Part shown: positions 47,269-57,102 of the stretch, one piece after another | Layout: the number at the start of each line of letters is the position of its first letter | How positions within the stretch are numbered: position 1 is the stretch's first letter | Assembly: GCF_001904655.1 (NCBI RefSeq) | Contig: NZ_MRCC01000019.1 | Location: forward strand, 39,640 to 103,639 | DNA: 64,000 bases | Direction: 5' to 3' | Source: Chroogloeocystis siderophila 5.2 s.c.1 | GTDB lineage: Bacteria > Cyanobacteriota > Cyanobacteriia > Cyanobacteriales > Chroococcidiopsidaceae | Position numbers and translations under genes: made by a program | The notes under the pieces: model-generated | The model's input: the letters and a program-made list of their open reading frames with translations, nothing else | Database searches by the model: none | What the model was told of the DNA's origin: nothing

Positions 47269-48698
47269 GTAGTTATCATCCAAAACACCAGAATCAACAT
47301 TAAACTCATCCCACCAATGAGATGCTCAAAGTCCTCTAGTACACGTGGTAACTTCAATACCGATCGCTTGAAAATCAGACCATATGCTAACCATCCAATA
47401 GCGATGATTGCTAGTGCTTTGATCGTATTCGCCACCGTATACGCTTGGAAATAAAAAATATTTGCACCGATTAGCCCGCCGATTAACAGAGTTATAGCTG
47501 CCCAAAAACCAAACTTGATCTCCTGCCCTGCTTGTCTGTGATGGGGTAGAAAGATAAATCTGGCATACACTATTGCTGTCCCTACAGCCGCAACATCCAT
47601 AGCGATTGTTTGCCAGGGCAACACATTATTCAGGGTTGAGATTTTCGCGCCGAAGCCAACCATCAGGGGAAAACCAGAGATCGACAAACTGGCGACCACT
47701 AAAACAATCCAGAGTGAGGTATTGAGCGGCTGGTGTTGCAGTTCCTTGATATTTCGGCTTGGTAAAGCTCCTGCGGTCAAAAAGAGTGTTGGTTTGACCA
47801 GTCCGTGCGCCAGCGCGTAAAAGCCTCCGACTTCAGGTGCGGCGAGAATCCAGCCTAGCTGTGACAGCGAACTCAACGCTAATGTACGCTTGGTATCTGT
47901 TTCAAAGACTGCGTAGATCACTCCTAGCAGTGCTGCTCCAACTCCAAAGATTCTGACGATTGTATCGACCTCATCCAACATCAAAGCGTAACGCACCAGC
48001 GGAAAAATCCCAGCTTTTCCCACGATTCCTGAAAGCAATGCCGTTACTGGTGTTGCTGATTCAGCATAAGTTAGCGGCAACCACATTCCCGATACAAAAA
48101 CTCCTCCTTTGGTTAATAGTCCTACCAAGATTAGAGCTAGTGCCTCGATTGGTGTGTTGCCTATACCTGCAAAAGCAAACGAATCATTTGCTTGATAAAC
48201 TAACACTGCACCCACTAAATAAAACAGCATTGCTGTATTGCTAACAAACAAATAGCGTAATGCTACCCAAATTGATCGTTCAGTTCGTGGATAGGCAATC
48301 AAGAGAAACGCAGCAATTCCAATGACTTCTAGCGCTACGTACAGACTAATAAAATCTGCACAGATAAATACAGCATTCAAGCTGCCATGCAGAAAAATGG
48401 TCTGCATATAGAAAAAAGCCGTCTCATCAGTGTGCCAACAGTAGAGAACTACTGCTGTTGTGACTAAGGCGTTTGTCAATATGAAGTAGCCACTTAACTG
48501 ATCAATTTGTAGTGTGACACCAAAGTTATCAAGTAATTGTAGTGTCAGCGGCGACTCGGCAATCAATACTTGCAACGCATATCCAAGCGACAGCAAATTG
48601 ATACCGAGCGCCAGATATCGATTTAGTTGAGGAACTAAATAAACAATAAACCCTGTAAATAGCGGTAGCACAATCCAGGCGATTGTCAATGTATTCAT
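47265..48698 (-). CDS. mnhD: Mrp antiporter subunit D, first copy (NDH-1 M/N-like)
   Basis: A 477-residue, about 14-helix proton-channel subunit with the same motifs as its neighbour: LEVIGIAAFLLIAYPRTERS, LLTKGGVFVSGMWLPLTYAE, LALSSLSQLGWILAAPEVGG. The two copies are identical over long stretches (for example LLDNFGVTLQ-DQLSGYFILTNAL) but differ throughout, so the duplication is not recent. It overlaps mnhC by 4 bp. Having two D-type subunits may compensate for the missing MnhA. Confidence 0.93.
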   Translation of the reverse strand: MNTLTIAWIVLPLFTGFIVYLVPQLNRYLALGINLLSLGYALQVLIAESPLTLQLLDNFGVTLQIDQLSGYFILTNALVTTAVVLYCWHTDETAFFYMQTIFLHGSLNAVFICADFISLYVALEVIGIAAFLLIAYPRTERSIWVALRYLFVSNTAMLFYLVGAVLVYQANDSFAFAGIGNTPIEALALILVGLLTKGGVFVSGMWLPLTYAESATPVTALLSGIVGKAGIFPLVRYALMLDEVDTIVRIFGVGAALLGVIYAVFETDTKRTLALSSLSQLGWILAAPEVGGFYALAHGLVKPTLFLTAGALPSRNIKELQHQPLNTSLWIVLVVASLSISGFPLMVGFGAKISTLNNVLPWQTIAMDVAAVGTAIVYARFIFLPHHRQAGQEIKFGFWAAITLLIGGLIGANIFYFQAYTVANTIKALAIIAIGWLAYGLIFKRSVLKLPRVLEDFEHLIGGMSLMLILVFWMITT

Positions 48699-49030
48699 GG
48701 CATATTGTTCTTCTCGATTTCGCTGCTTTCCAATGTTGGGTTATCTCGTGCCAGTTTCATTACACCGACTAGCATCAAAGCCTGAATCGAAAAGCCGATG
48801 ACAATTGCCGTTAAGATCACTGCTTGAGGAACTGGATCGGCGTAGATACCTTTTTTGACGTTTGAAAAAATTGGTGTATGTAAACCATCTCTTGAGGCAA
48901 TCAGCACGTAATAAGCAATAACCCCTGTGCTCATCACATCCATTGAGATAATTTTCATCACAAGGTTTTTTTTAAAAATTATGCCGAAAAAACCGCACAA
49001 TATCGTTGCCAGGATAAACGCTTCTAACAC
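48695..49030 (-). CDS. mnhC: Mrp antiporter subunit C (MnhC, NuoK-like)
   Basis: A 111-residue protein with three helices like NuoK: LEAFILATILCGFFGIIFKK, ISMDVMSTGVIAYYVLI and PVPQAVILTAIVIGFSIQAL. It is the first gene of the operon. Its last ~50 codons recur in the scar at 47055-47268. The upstream gap to the small gene at 49169 is short and shows no clear promoter. Confidence 0.88.
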   Translation of the reverse strand: MLEAFILATILCGFFGIIFKKNLVMKIISMDVMSTGVIAYYVLIASRDGLHTPIFSNVKKGIYADPVPQAVILTAIVIGFSIQALMLVGVMKLARDNPTLESSEIEKNNMP

Positions 49031-49168
49031 GGGATTTGCTGGTTTGGTAAAGGTTAGTCGTAATCAAGAGTGAAATAATGCTTTGCGATCGCCAGTTTAT
49101 TTATAGAAAACTGATCGTCAACCGCTGCTCTAGCTTGCGTAATGCTTAAAGCCTGACACCACTTTTTG

Positions 49169-49390
49169 CTAGTGTAAATATTTATTTGACCAAAGCAGGC
49201 GATTCCGCAAAATCTCTTTAATGATTGCAGCATAGACCTTGCCCCCTAACAGCGCGTCATCAATCCCCGATTTAGAAGTGCAGCAAATTAAACGCGATCG
49301 CGTTTTTAGCTCAAACTGCACTCGCTTGTTAATCTGGTAATTGCCCTTCCCGCTCACCAAATCTTCATGGTGTGCATTAATTAATCGCAA
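49169..49390 (-). CDS. Small hypothetical protein
   Basis: A 73-residue, basic protein: MRLINAHHEDLVSGKGNYQI followed by RVQFELKTRSRLICCTSKSG and a helical end (AAIIKEILRNRLLWSNKYLH). Its composition looks coding, but no family is recognised. It lies upstream of mnhC on the same strand with 138 bp between. Confidence 0.45.
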   Translation of the reverse strand: MRLINAHHEDLVSGKGNYQINKRVQFELKTRSRLICCTSKSGIDDALLGGKVYAAIIKEILRNRLLWSNKYLH

Positions 49391-49516
49391 TGATTAATTA
49401 AATATAAAATTGAAAGTAATCTGATAATACTTGATTCCGGCACTTCTGACGAGTCCTCATGCCATAAAATTCTGATATAGTTATGATAGAATTCTCTGTC
49501 GGCTATAGTGCACTTG

Positions 49517-50143
49517 CTAATTGCACTTTTTAAAAATTACCGAAAGATTATTTGCCGGCATCGCCACAGTTTCGCCAAGTGCGAGACCTTCCGTTTTCGC
49601 AACTTCGACGACATCCTCTAAATTTCGCACGCCCCAGGCGGGATTCTGTGTGCGTAAACTCGCATCAAACGCGGCGTTACTTGCTGCTGTATGTTGACCA
49701 CCTTGCTTAAAAGGTCCATAGAGATACAATATACCTTCAGGAGGAAGAATACGCTTTGCTCCTGCAAATAATCCTAAGCAAGCCGCCCAAGGCGCAATAT
49801 GAATCATGTTAATATTAACAATCGCCACAATGTCTAATGATTGTTGTTCGACCGTCCATATAGGATCGCACGCATCAAGAGCGATCGCCGGATAAAGATT
49901 TTCCGCGTTAGGAGTGTATTCGCGCCATGCCATAATACTTGCACGTGCGGCTGGATTTGGGTCAGACGGTAGCCACTTGCGCGGATGAATGCGCGGTGCA
50001 AAAAAGACGGCGTGTTCTCCAGTTCCGCTAGAGACTTCTAACACCGTACCTGTCGGCGGCAGAACTTTGAGTAAAATCTTTAGAATCGGTTCGCGATTGC
50101 GCACAGTTGCAGGTGCGTATTGTCGGGCATCAAAATAATTCAT
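49517..50143 (-). CDS. DUF938 family SAM-dependent methyltransferase-like protein
   Basis: A 208-residue protein. It opens MNYFDARQYAPATVRNREPI and has the SAM motif I VLEVSSGTGEHAVFFAPRI, then WLPSDPNPAARASIMAW and AIVNINMIHIAPWAACLGLF with PEGILYLYGPFKQGG, all hallmarks of DUF938. ATG 50143 shares one base with the upstream stop (TAATG), so I prefer it to the longer start at 50173. The substrate is unknown. Confidence 0.88.
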   Translation of the reverse strand: MNYFDARQYAPATVRNREPILKILLKVLPPTGTVLEVSSGTGEHAVFFAPRIHPRKWLPSDPNPAARASIMAWREYTPNAENLYPAIALDACDPIWTVEQQSLDIVAIVNINMIHIAPWAACLGLFAGAKRILPPEGILYLYGPFKQGGQHTAASNAAFDASLRTQNPAWGVRNLEDVVEVAKTEGLALGETVAMPANNLSVIFKKCN

Positions 50144-50628
50144 TACATCTGGCAGCGCCCTTGTGTTTTGCATTCTAACTGCTTTTGGCGATCGGCAATA
50201 ATTGCTGCTAAATCTGGTCGCCCAGTCAGCCGTAACCGCCAGTCAGCCCAGATCCCATACAGCATATCGGCAATAGCACCAATAACAGGTAACTTAGTAA
50301 TTGCGTAAACCCAACCCATTCCTAAAGTTTCGTAAACTCGGCGAAAAACTTCTACATTTTTGATGACTGTGCCATCAGGAAGTACTGCATGTATTCGCCC
50401 CATCGCAGTTTCAAAGTCTACGCCGCCATGCGCTTCAGGATTATAGTCTTCATCCGCAATATCGACAAATGCGACAAGCCCGCGACCAGCATCGCGTTTT
50501 CTCAAAAAGTTGACTTCGCGCACGCACAGTGGACATTCACCATCGTACAGTAGCTTAATTTTCCAGGATGTTGAATTTGAGGCTTTTTGTGCTGTAGATT
50601 CGCGTGACTGGATATTTGATGCAGACAT
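50143..50628 (-). CDS. DCC-family thiol-disulfide oxidoreductase (DUF393)
   Basis: A 161-residue thioredoxin-like protein. LLYDGECPLCVREVNFLRKR holds the D-G-x-C-x-x-C active site that names the family. AMGRIHAVLPDGTVIKNVEV and GAIADMLYGIWADWRLRLTG are the usual later blocks. It overlaps the methyltransferase by one base and is probably co-transcribed. The partner protein is unknown. Confidence 0.9.
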   Translation of the reverse strand: MSASNIQSRESTAQKASNSTSWKIKLLYDGECPLCVREVNFLRKRDAGRGLVAFVDIADEDYNPEAHGGVDFETAMGRIHAVLPDGTVIKNVEVFRRVYETLGMGWVYAITKLPVIGAIADMLYGIWADWRLRLTGRPDLAAIIADRQKQLECKTQGRCQM

Positions 50629-50816
50629 GAAATCAATCTCAAGTATTTTAAAGCTGATATCTCTATTTTAAGAAAAATCAATAAAAATTAACTTAATTGA
50701 AAGCTAATCAACATATCTGCTTCCTGTCTATACAAAGTTCAAAACAAAGTTCAAAGCAACACCACAGGAGTGATGCGCTAGAGTAGGAATCGCTTTGCAA
50801 GGGTGTCTACAGTTAA

Positions 50817-51623
50817 ATGATTCAAGTCTTGTGTGCTGCACTTTTATGGGGGTTTGCTGGGGCGTTAGCTGGGCTTTTAATGGGAGGAACGTTAGAACCT
50901 GCAATACTTGTACCGTTACGTTTTTTCGGTAGCTTTTTAGTGCTTTTGCCATTTGTCTGGCGCTTTCCGCCACAGAATAAAGAGTTTCCCCGCCTTTTTG
51001 TGATCGGATTAGCGCTGACACTCACTCAAGTTAGCTACTATTTAGCAATTCATCTATCGAGTGTGGCAACGGGGCTATTTTTGCAGTACATGGCTCCAGT
51101 GTTACTTACTTTATATGCTTTGGTGCGTGGAGAAAGTTTATCTCGACCCAAATTATTCGGCTTAGGATTTGCAGTAGTCGGCGCCTATTTTCTAGTCGTA
51201 GGTCCGCAAGGACTTGCAGGGGGATTGGGAATCGCTTATGGTCTTGCTTCGGCTTTCTTGTTTGCTACTTTTTCTTATTTAGGCATGGGAATGCGCGCCC
51301 ACCCGTTAACTGTATTAGCGATCGGGACGGGAGTTGGTAGTATTTTGAGTTTACCTTTCACTCCTTGGGAGAAAGTGCTGAGCTTGAATGCTGTTGATTT
51401 AGCCGCAGTTGCATATATTGTTGTGCTGGGAACTGTTGTTCCCTTTGGTTTGTTTTTGTGGGGAGTGCGCCAGATTCCGGCACGCGTAGCAACATTAGTA
51501 GCAATGATTGAACCAGTATGCGGAGCAATTTTTGCTATTTTCTTAGTTGGTCAACTTCTTTCACCGTTAGCCGTATTCGGCGGCGCAATGATTTTATGTG
51601 GCGTTTGGCTGAATACTACATGA
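50817..51623 (+). CDS. EamA/DMT-superfamily transporter
   Basis: A 268-residue membrane protein with about nine to ten helices in two EamA repeats: ALLWGFAGALAGLLMGGTLE at the start and VAYIVVLGTVVPFGLFLWGV with ATLVAMIEPVCGAIFAIFLV near the end. The E-P in the second repeat and the R-F-x-G in the first (PLRFFGSFL) are typical of RhaT/DMT exporters. It is slightly short (290-300 is usual), missing part of helix 1. The substrate is unknown. It is divergent from the DCC gene. Confidence 0.88.
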   Translation: MIQVLCAALLWGFAGALAGLLMGGTLEPAILVPLRFFGSFLVLLPFVWRFPPQNKEFPRLFVIGLALTLTQVSYYLAIHLSSVATGLFLQYMAPVLLTLYALVRGESLSRPKLFGLGFAVVGAYFLVVGPQGLAGGLGIAYGLASAFLFATFSYLGMGMRAHPLTVLAIGTGVGSILSLPFTPWEKVLSLNAVDLAAVAYIVVLGTVVPFGLFLWGVRQIPARVATLVAMIEPVCGAIFAIFLVGQLLSPLAVFGGAMILCGVWLNTT

Positions 51624-51682
51624 GAGATCAGAGTTTTTTAGATAGACACAATGAGTGTAGAGAGTAGAGGGCTTTACTTTAT

Positions 51683-51868
51683 TAGACCTCCTGCATGAAA
51701 AGAATTGCAAATCAATTCGTTACTCAACAAACAAAGCCATGGAGATGGACTACATGTAAGAGATGCCTTACCTCCTCAAATCTATTGCTTATAGTGTGCG
51801 CTCGTCAACTTTGTTCAAATAGCCGCGACTTCAGTCGGAGGGTATTTGTGATTCATGCAAGAAGTCTA
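51683..51868. mobile_element. MITE copy 2 (186 bp)
   Basis: The ends are TAGACCTCCTGCATGAA and, from the right, TAGACTTCTTGCATGAAT. The internal sequence GTGTGCGCTCGTCAACTTTGTT is shared with copy 1 at 30179-30345. There is no coding capacity. The rest of the gap 51624-51957 shows nothing else recognisable; in particular I see no glycine riboswitch before gcvT. Confidence 0.75.
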
Positions 51869-51957
51869 TTGAATTAACACCCATATTACCCCTTACCAAT
51901 TCACATAAAGACTGGGCTTACGATATATAAGATGTTTAGTAACTCAATAGGTTGTCT

Positions 51958-53103
51958 GTGGCTAATCAAGAAGAGTTAATTCCAGAAATAGCGCTACCGT
52001 TAGCTCAAACACCTTTATATCAACTCGCACTCGAACTCAAAGCCCGACTCACTAGCTTTGGTGGCTGGGAAATGCCCGTGCAGTTTGTTGGTATTAGTAA
52101 AGAACATCAAGCGGTACGTACTGCAGTGGGGATGTTTGATATTTCCCACATGGGTAAATTCCTTTTGCGCGGAAAGCAGTTGATTTCTCAATTACAGCGT
52201 TTAGTTCCCTCCGATTTAAATCGCCTGCAACCAGGTCAAGCGCAATACACTGTATTGTTAAACTCCCAAGCTGGAATTATTGATGACATTATTTTCTACT
52301 ACCAAGGTGAGGATGCTGGGGAACAACGCGGCGTCATGATTGTGAATGCGGCAACCACTAGTAAAGACAAAGCATGGATTTTGCAAAATATTGATTCAGA
52401 ATACGTACATCTGCACGATGTTTCTTCAGAAAAAGTTTTGATTGCTGTGCAAGGACCGCAAGCAGTGACAGTTTTACAGGGTTTTGTCCAAGAAGATTTA
52501 TCTTTGCTCAAAGCATTTGGACATCTTGAAGCAACTGTTCTTGGTCAACCTGGGTTTATTGCGCGAACCGGTTACACCGGAGAAGATGGCTTTGAAGTAA
52601 TGGTTGATATATCTATCGGGATAGAACTATGGCGATCGCTCTACGATACTGGTGTTATTCCCTGCGGACTTGGCGCGCGCGATACGCTACGACTCGAAGC
52701 CGCAATGGCGCTTTACGGACAAGATATTGATGAAACGACCACACCCCTCGAAGCTGGTATGGGCTGGCTAGTTCATTTAGATTCTAAAGAAGATTTTATC
52801 GGACGTGAAGTGCTGGCGCAACAAAAAGCCCACGGAGTTCAACGCAAACTGGTCGGATTGCGTCTTGAAGGAAGAAATATTGCGCGTCATGGCTATCAAG
52901 TGCGATCGCAAGGAAAAGTTGTTGGCGAAATCACGAGCGGTACACTCTCGCCTACACTAGGTTATCCTGTTGCTTTGGCGTATGTTCCTATTTCCTTGAG
53001 TCAAATAGGACAGCAGCTAGACGTTGAGATTCGCGGTAAATTGTATCCGGCGATCGTTGTTAAACGCCCATTCTATCGGTCAAAAACGCGGTTATCAACA
53101 TAA
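51958..53103 (+). CDS. gcvT: Glycine cleavage system T protein (aminomethyltransferase)
   Basis: A 381-residue tetrahydrofolate-dependent aminomethyltransferase. It has LTSFGGWEMPVQF and VGMFDISHMGKFLLRG near the start, FIARTGYTGEDGFEVMVD in the middle, and CGLGARDTLRLEAAMALYGQ, the folate-site segment. The start is GTG 51958 or the TTG two codons earlier at 51952; AGG lies six bases before the GTG. It transfers the aminomethyl carbon from GcvH to folate, releasing ammonia. gcvH and gcvP follow. In cyanobacteria this handles photorespiratory glycine. Confidence 0.95.
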   Translation: MANQEELIPEIALPLAQTPLYQLALELKARLTSFGGWEMPVQFVGISKEHQAVRTAVGMFDISHMGKFLLRGKQLISQLQRLVPSDLNRLQPGQAQYTVLLNSQAGIIDDIIFYYQGEDAGEQRGVMIVNAATTSKDKAWILQNIDSEYVHLHDVSSEKVLIAVQGPQAVTVLQGFVQEDLSLLKAFGHLEATVLGQPGFIARTGYTGEDGFEVMVDISIGIELWRSLYDTGVIPCGLGARDTLRLEAAMALYGQDIDETTTPLEAGMGWLVHLDSKEDFIGREVLAQQKAHGVQRKLVGLRLEGRNIARHGYQVRSQGKVVGEITSGTLSPTLGYPVALAYVPISLSQIGQQLDVEIRGKLYPAIVVKRPFYRSKTRLST

Positions 53104-53230
53104 AATCGTTTCGGATTTTTATGAAATAATGGGCGCTAGCACGATGCTGCATTCGATTAACGCTACAGCTTAATGAATTTACGCTGTAGAAACGACATAG
53201 GTATCAATACTTTTATTGTTGAGGTTACAC

Positions 53231-53620
53231 ATGGCACTGGAATATCCCAGCGATTTAAAATATCAAGATTCTCACGAGTACGTACGGTTAGATGGCGATA
53301 TCGCCACAATTGGGATTAGCGCCTTCGCCGTCGATCAATTAGGTGATATCGTGTTTCTCGAATTGCCCGAAGTCGGTGACGCCTTAATCAAAGGAGAAAG
53401 CTTTGGCACAATTGAGTCAGTGAAAGCAGTGGAAAACTTGTACGCCGCCGTTAGTGGTACTGTAGTGGAGCGTAACGATGCGATCGTCGAAGCACCTGAA
53501 CAGTTAGCCGATGATCCATACGGTGAAGGTTGGTTGTTAAAAGTGCGGATTACCGACTCTAGCGAACTCGACGATGCAATGTCTGCGGATGAGTATCAGG
53601 CACAAGTAGAAGGCGAGTAG
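53231..53620 (+). CDS. gcvH: Glycine cleavage system H protein
   Basis: A 129-residue lipoyl carrier. The lipoylated Lys is K65 in [17 protein letters not shown]. The N-terminus [20 protein letters not shown] and the [20 protein letters not shown] segment are standard. ATG 53231 follows GAGG at a seven-base spacing, better than the in-frame ATG at 53216. It shuttles the aminomethyl group between GcvP, GcvT and the L protein (not in the window). Confidence 0.96.
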   Translation: MALEYPSDLKYQDSHEYVRLDGDIATIGISAFAVDQLGDIVFLELPEVGDALIKGESFGTIESVKAVENLYAAVSGTVVERNDAIVEAPEQLADDPYGEGWLLKVRITDSSELDDAMSADEYQAQVEGE

Positions 53621-53735
53621 TGAGCGACTCAGGCTAGGGATGATATGAGGTAAGAAAAATTCATGAGATTGAATAATTATCTTTTCCCTAGTTCTCCTTA
53701 TTTAAAATAATGTTGCAGAATATGAAGAAGAAGTC

Positions 53736-56666
53736 GTGTCTGGAGAGCAGTCTGTGGTAGCTTATCGCTCTGGTACTGGTTCAATTTGTCAGCAACTGGT
53801 AGAAGCAGCCCAAGAATCTTTTTCTTTCGCACAAAGGCATATCGGTTCTAAGCCAGAAGAAATTCAGCAAATGCTTGATGAATTGGGTTTGGCAACGCTT
53901 GATGCTTTAATCGACCAAACCGTACCGCAGGCAATACGCCTTAATAGACCGCTTCAGCTAGAACCTGCGCAAAGTGAATACGCAGCTTTAGCCAAACTCA
54001 AAGAAATTGCCTCCAAAAACCAAGTCTTTCGCTCGTTTATTGGCATGGGGTATCATGACTGCATCACCCCGCCTGTCATTCAGCGTAATATTTTAGAAAA
54101 TCCTGGTTGGTACACAGCTTATACTCCCTATCAGCCAGAGATTTCACAAGGACGACTCGAAGCGTTACTAAACTTCCAGACCGCAATCATTGATTTAACT
54201 GGTTTAGAAATAGCAAATGCTTCACTTCTTGATGAGGCTACCGCAGCCGCCGAAGCAATGGCAATGAGTTATGGAGTGTGTAAGCACAAAGCAAACACCT
54301 TCTTTGTTTCGCAAGATTGCCATCCGCAAACGATCGCCGTTGTGCAAACTCGCGCGACACCGCTAGGAATTAAAATTATTATTGGTGATCATCAAACGTT
54401 TACATTTAATGATACGATTTTTGGTGCGTTGTTACAGTATCCAGCGAGTGATGGCAAAATTTACGATTATCGTCACTTTGTCGAACAAGCCCATGCAGTA
54501 GGGGCTTTAGTCACCGTCGCCGCCGATATTTTAAGTTTATGTTTACTAACACCACCTGGAGAATTTGGGGCTGATATTGCTGTTGGAAGTACGCAACGTT
54601 TTGGGGTTCCCCTCGGCTACGGCGGTCCGCATGCAGCTTATTTGGCAACAAAAGAACAATACAAGCGACAAATCCCAGGACGCATCGTTGGCGTCTCAAA
54701 AGATGTTCATGGTAAGCCGGCGCTACGTCTTGCACTCCAAACCAGAGAACAGCATATCCGGCGAGAAAAAGCAACAAGTAACATTTGTACAGCCCAAGTG
54801 TTATTAGCTGTAATGGCATCAATGTACGCGGTTTATCACGGACCACAAGGGTTGCAAAATATTGCTCAACGCGTTCATCAGCTAACTGTTCTTTTAGCTG
54901 AAGGTCTAAAGCATTTAGGTTACACTATTGCTTCAGAACACTACTTTGATACGTTACGAATTGACCTTGAACCCGAACAGGTTACAGAAATCATTGAAGC
55001 AGCCTTAGCACAGCAAATCAATTTACGGACGATTAGTGAAAGTGCGATCGCTATTAGCTTAGACGAAACAACAACCGAAGCCGATTTATACGATTTGTGG
55101 CAAGTTTTTGCCGGAAGTGAAGTATCATTTGCGCTAGAGGAGTTAGCAACTCCCGAATTTGCACTTGAAAAAATCAAACCTTTTATTCGCAGTAGCAACT
55201 ATCTAACGCACCCTGTCTTTAACAGCTACCATGCTGAAACTGAAATGCTGCGGTATATTTACCGACTGCAAGCGAAAGATCTGTCGCTGACAACATCGAT
55301 GATTCCTCTGGGTTCATGCACGATGAAGTTGAATGCAACAACTGAAATGTTACCCATTTCATGGCAGGAGTTTGGTAAAATTCATCCGTTTGCACCCTTG
55401 TCCCAAACCAGAGGGTATCAAATTTTATTCGCGCAACTCGAACAAGCTTTAGCTGAAATTACAGGTTTTGCAGGAATTTCACTGCAACCAAACGCAGGTG
55501 CGCAGGGCGAGTACGCAGGGTTACTTGTAATTCGTCAATATCACGCAAGTCGCGGTGAAACGCATCGTCATGTTTGTCTAATTCCAGAATCAGCCCACGG
55601 AACAAACCCCGCAAGCGCAGTCATGGCGGGAATGAAAGTTGTGGCGATCGCCTGCGACAAACAAGGTAATATCGACTTAGACGATCTTCAAGCAAAAGCC
55701 GAAAAATACAGTCACGAACTTGCGGCGTTGATGGTCACGTATCCTTCAACGCATGGTGTCTTTGAAGAACAAATCAAAGATATTTGTGCGATTGTTCACG
55801 CCCACGACGGACAAGTTTACATGGATGGGGCAAATATGAATGCCCAAGTGGGAATTTGTCGTCCTGGCGATTACGGTGCAGATGTGTGTCACCTAAACTT
55901 ACATAAAACTTTCTGTATTCCGCATGGTGGTGGCGGTCCAGGAATGGGACCAATTGGCGTTGCTACGCACCTTGTGCCGTTTTTACCAGGTCATCCAGTG
56001 GTAGAAATTAGTGGCGAACAAAGCGTAGGCGCGATCGCTGCTGCACCTTGGGGAAGTGCGAGTATTTTACCGATATCCTGGATGTATATTACACTCATGG
56101 GCGCAGCAGGGTTGACGCAAGCAACCAAAGTCGCGATTCTCAATGCGAATTACATTGCCCATCGTTTAGCACCTTACTACCCAGTATTGTACAGAGGTAA
56201 ATCAGGGTTAGTTGCACATGAGTGCATTCTAGATTTGCGATCGCTCAAAAAATCTGCCGGAATTGAGGTAGATGATATCGCCAAGCGGTTAATGGATTAC
56301 GGCTTCCACGCGCCTACAGTTTCTTGGCCGGTTGCTGGCACAATGATGGTAGAACCAACTGAAAGCGAATCAAAAGCCGAGTTGGATCGTTTCTGTGAGG
56401 CGATGATTCAAATTCGCCAAGAAATCGCAGAAATTGAGGTGGGTAAAGTCGATAGGCAGGATAATGTTTTGAAAAATGCCCCGCATACTGCCGATGCTTT
56501 AATTTCTTCAGATTGGCAACATCCTTATTCTCGCGAACAAGCTGCTTATCCCACATCGTGGACTCGCGAATACAAATTCTGGACTACCGTTGGAAGAATT
56601 GATAATGCTTATGGCGATCGCAATTTTGTTTGCTCGTGTTTGCCAATGGAAGCGTATAGTGAGTGA
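53736..56666 (+). CDS. gcvP: Glycine dehydrogenase (decarboxylating), P protein
   Basis: A 976-residue PLP enzyme of the fused alpha-beta type. The N-terminal half has [20 protein letters not shown] and [20 protein letters not shown]. The C-terminal half has [18 protein letters not shown] and the PLP-binding K724 in [20 protein letters not shown]. It decarboxylates glycine and loads the aminomethyl group on GcvH. The start is GTG 53736. It lies 115 bp after gcvH, so it may share the transcript. Confidence 0.97.
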   Translation: MSGEQSVVAYRSGTGSICQQLVEAAQESFSFAQRHIGSKPEEIQQMLDELGLATLDALIDQTVPQAIRLNRPLQLEPAQSEYAALAKLKEIASKNQVFRSFIGMGYHDCITPPVIQRNILENPGWYTAYTPYQPEISQGRLEALLNFQTAIIDLTGLEIANASLLDEATAAAEAMAMSYGVCKHKANTFFVSQDCHPQTIAVVQTRATPLGIKIIIGDHQTFTFNDTIFGALLQYPASDGKIYDYRHFVEQAHAVGALVTVAADILSLCLLTPPGEFGADIAVGSTQRFGVPLGYGGPHAAYLATKEQYKRQIPGRIVGVSKDVHGKPALRLALQTREQHIRREKATSNICTAQVLLAVMASMYAVYHGPQGLQNIAQRVHQLTVLLAEGLKHLGYTIASEHYFDTLRIDLEPEQVTEIIEAALAQQINLRTISESAIAISLDETTTEADLYDLWQVFAGSEVSFALEELATPEFALEKIKPFIRSSNYLTHPVFNSYHAETEMLRYIYRLQAKDLSLTTSMIPLGSCTMKLNATTEMLPISWQEFGKIHPFAPLSQTRGYQILFAQLEQALAEITGFAGISLQPNAGAQGEYAGLLVIRQYHASRGETHRHVCLIPESAHGTNPASAVMAGMKVVAIACDKQGNIDLDDLQAKAEKYSHELAALMVTYPSTHGVFEEQIKDICAIVHAHDGQVYMDGANMNAQVGICRPGDYGADVCHLNLHKTFCIPHGGGGPGMGPIGVATHLVPFLPGHPVVEISGEQSVGAIAAAPWGSASILPISWMYITLMGAAGLTQATKVAILNANYIAHRLAPYYPVLYRGKSGLVAHECILDLRSLKKSAGIEVDDIAKRLMDYGFHAPTVSWPVAGTMMVEPTESESKAELDRFCEAMIQIRQEIAEIEVGKVDRQDNVLKNAPHTADALISSDWQHPYSREQAAYPTSWTREYKFWTTVGRIDNAYGDRNFVCSCLPMEAYSE

Positions 56667-56679
56667 GTAGTCGTTATAT

Positions 56680-57093
56680 ATGCAACCATTTACAACACAA
56701 CTACGGGTACGCCATTATGAAATGGATGCCTTGGGTCACGTCAACAACTCAGTTTATCAACATTACCTCGAACAAGCGGCGATCGAACATTTAGAACATT
56801 TGGGCTTTTCTTTGGATGTCTATCGCGAACTCGGTGGTGTGTTTGTCATGCGCCGGATTGAGATCGATTATCTGCGTCCGGCGATCGCGGGTGACACGCT
56901 AGAGGTACGTACTTGGTTGCAAGAAATGCGCGGTACACGGGCGATTCGGCGTTATGAAATTCGTAAATCTGGCAACGATCACTTATTAGTCACAGCCGAA
57001 GCCTTGTGGGTATGGGTGGACGCAGTGTCGATGCGCCCTAGACCCATTCCTGGTGTGTTACTCGATGCTTTTGTACAGATGCAGCATTCTTGA
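56680..57093 (+). CDS. Hotdog-fold acyl-CoA thioesterase
   Basis: A 137-residue thioesterase of the 4-hydroxybenzoyl-CoA/YbgC type. The motif YEMDALGHVNNSVYQHYLEQ carries the catalytic Asp, His and Asn region, and VWVDAVSMRPRPIPGVLLDA is the usual end. It begins 13 bp after gcvP, possibly by read-through. The acyl substrate is unknown; cyanobacterial 1,4-dihydroxy-2-naphthoyl-CoA thioesterase of phylloquinone synthesis belongs to this fold, but this cannot be decided here. Confidence 0.85.
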   Translation: MQPFTTQLRVRHYEMDALGHVNNSVYQHYLEQAAIEHLEHLGFSLDVYRELGGVFVMRRIEIDYLRPAIAGDTLEVRTWLQEMRGTRAIRRYEIRKSGNDHLLVTAEALWVWVDAVSMRPRPIPGVLLDAFVQMQHS

Positions 57094-57102
57094 GAAGATT
57101 TT

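Noticed and set aside
51869..51957. Glycine riboswitch before gcvT
   Set aside because: The leader is only about 90 bp after the MITE and shows no tandem aptamer-like stems.
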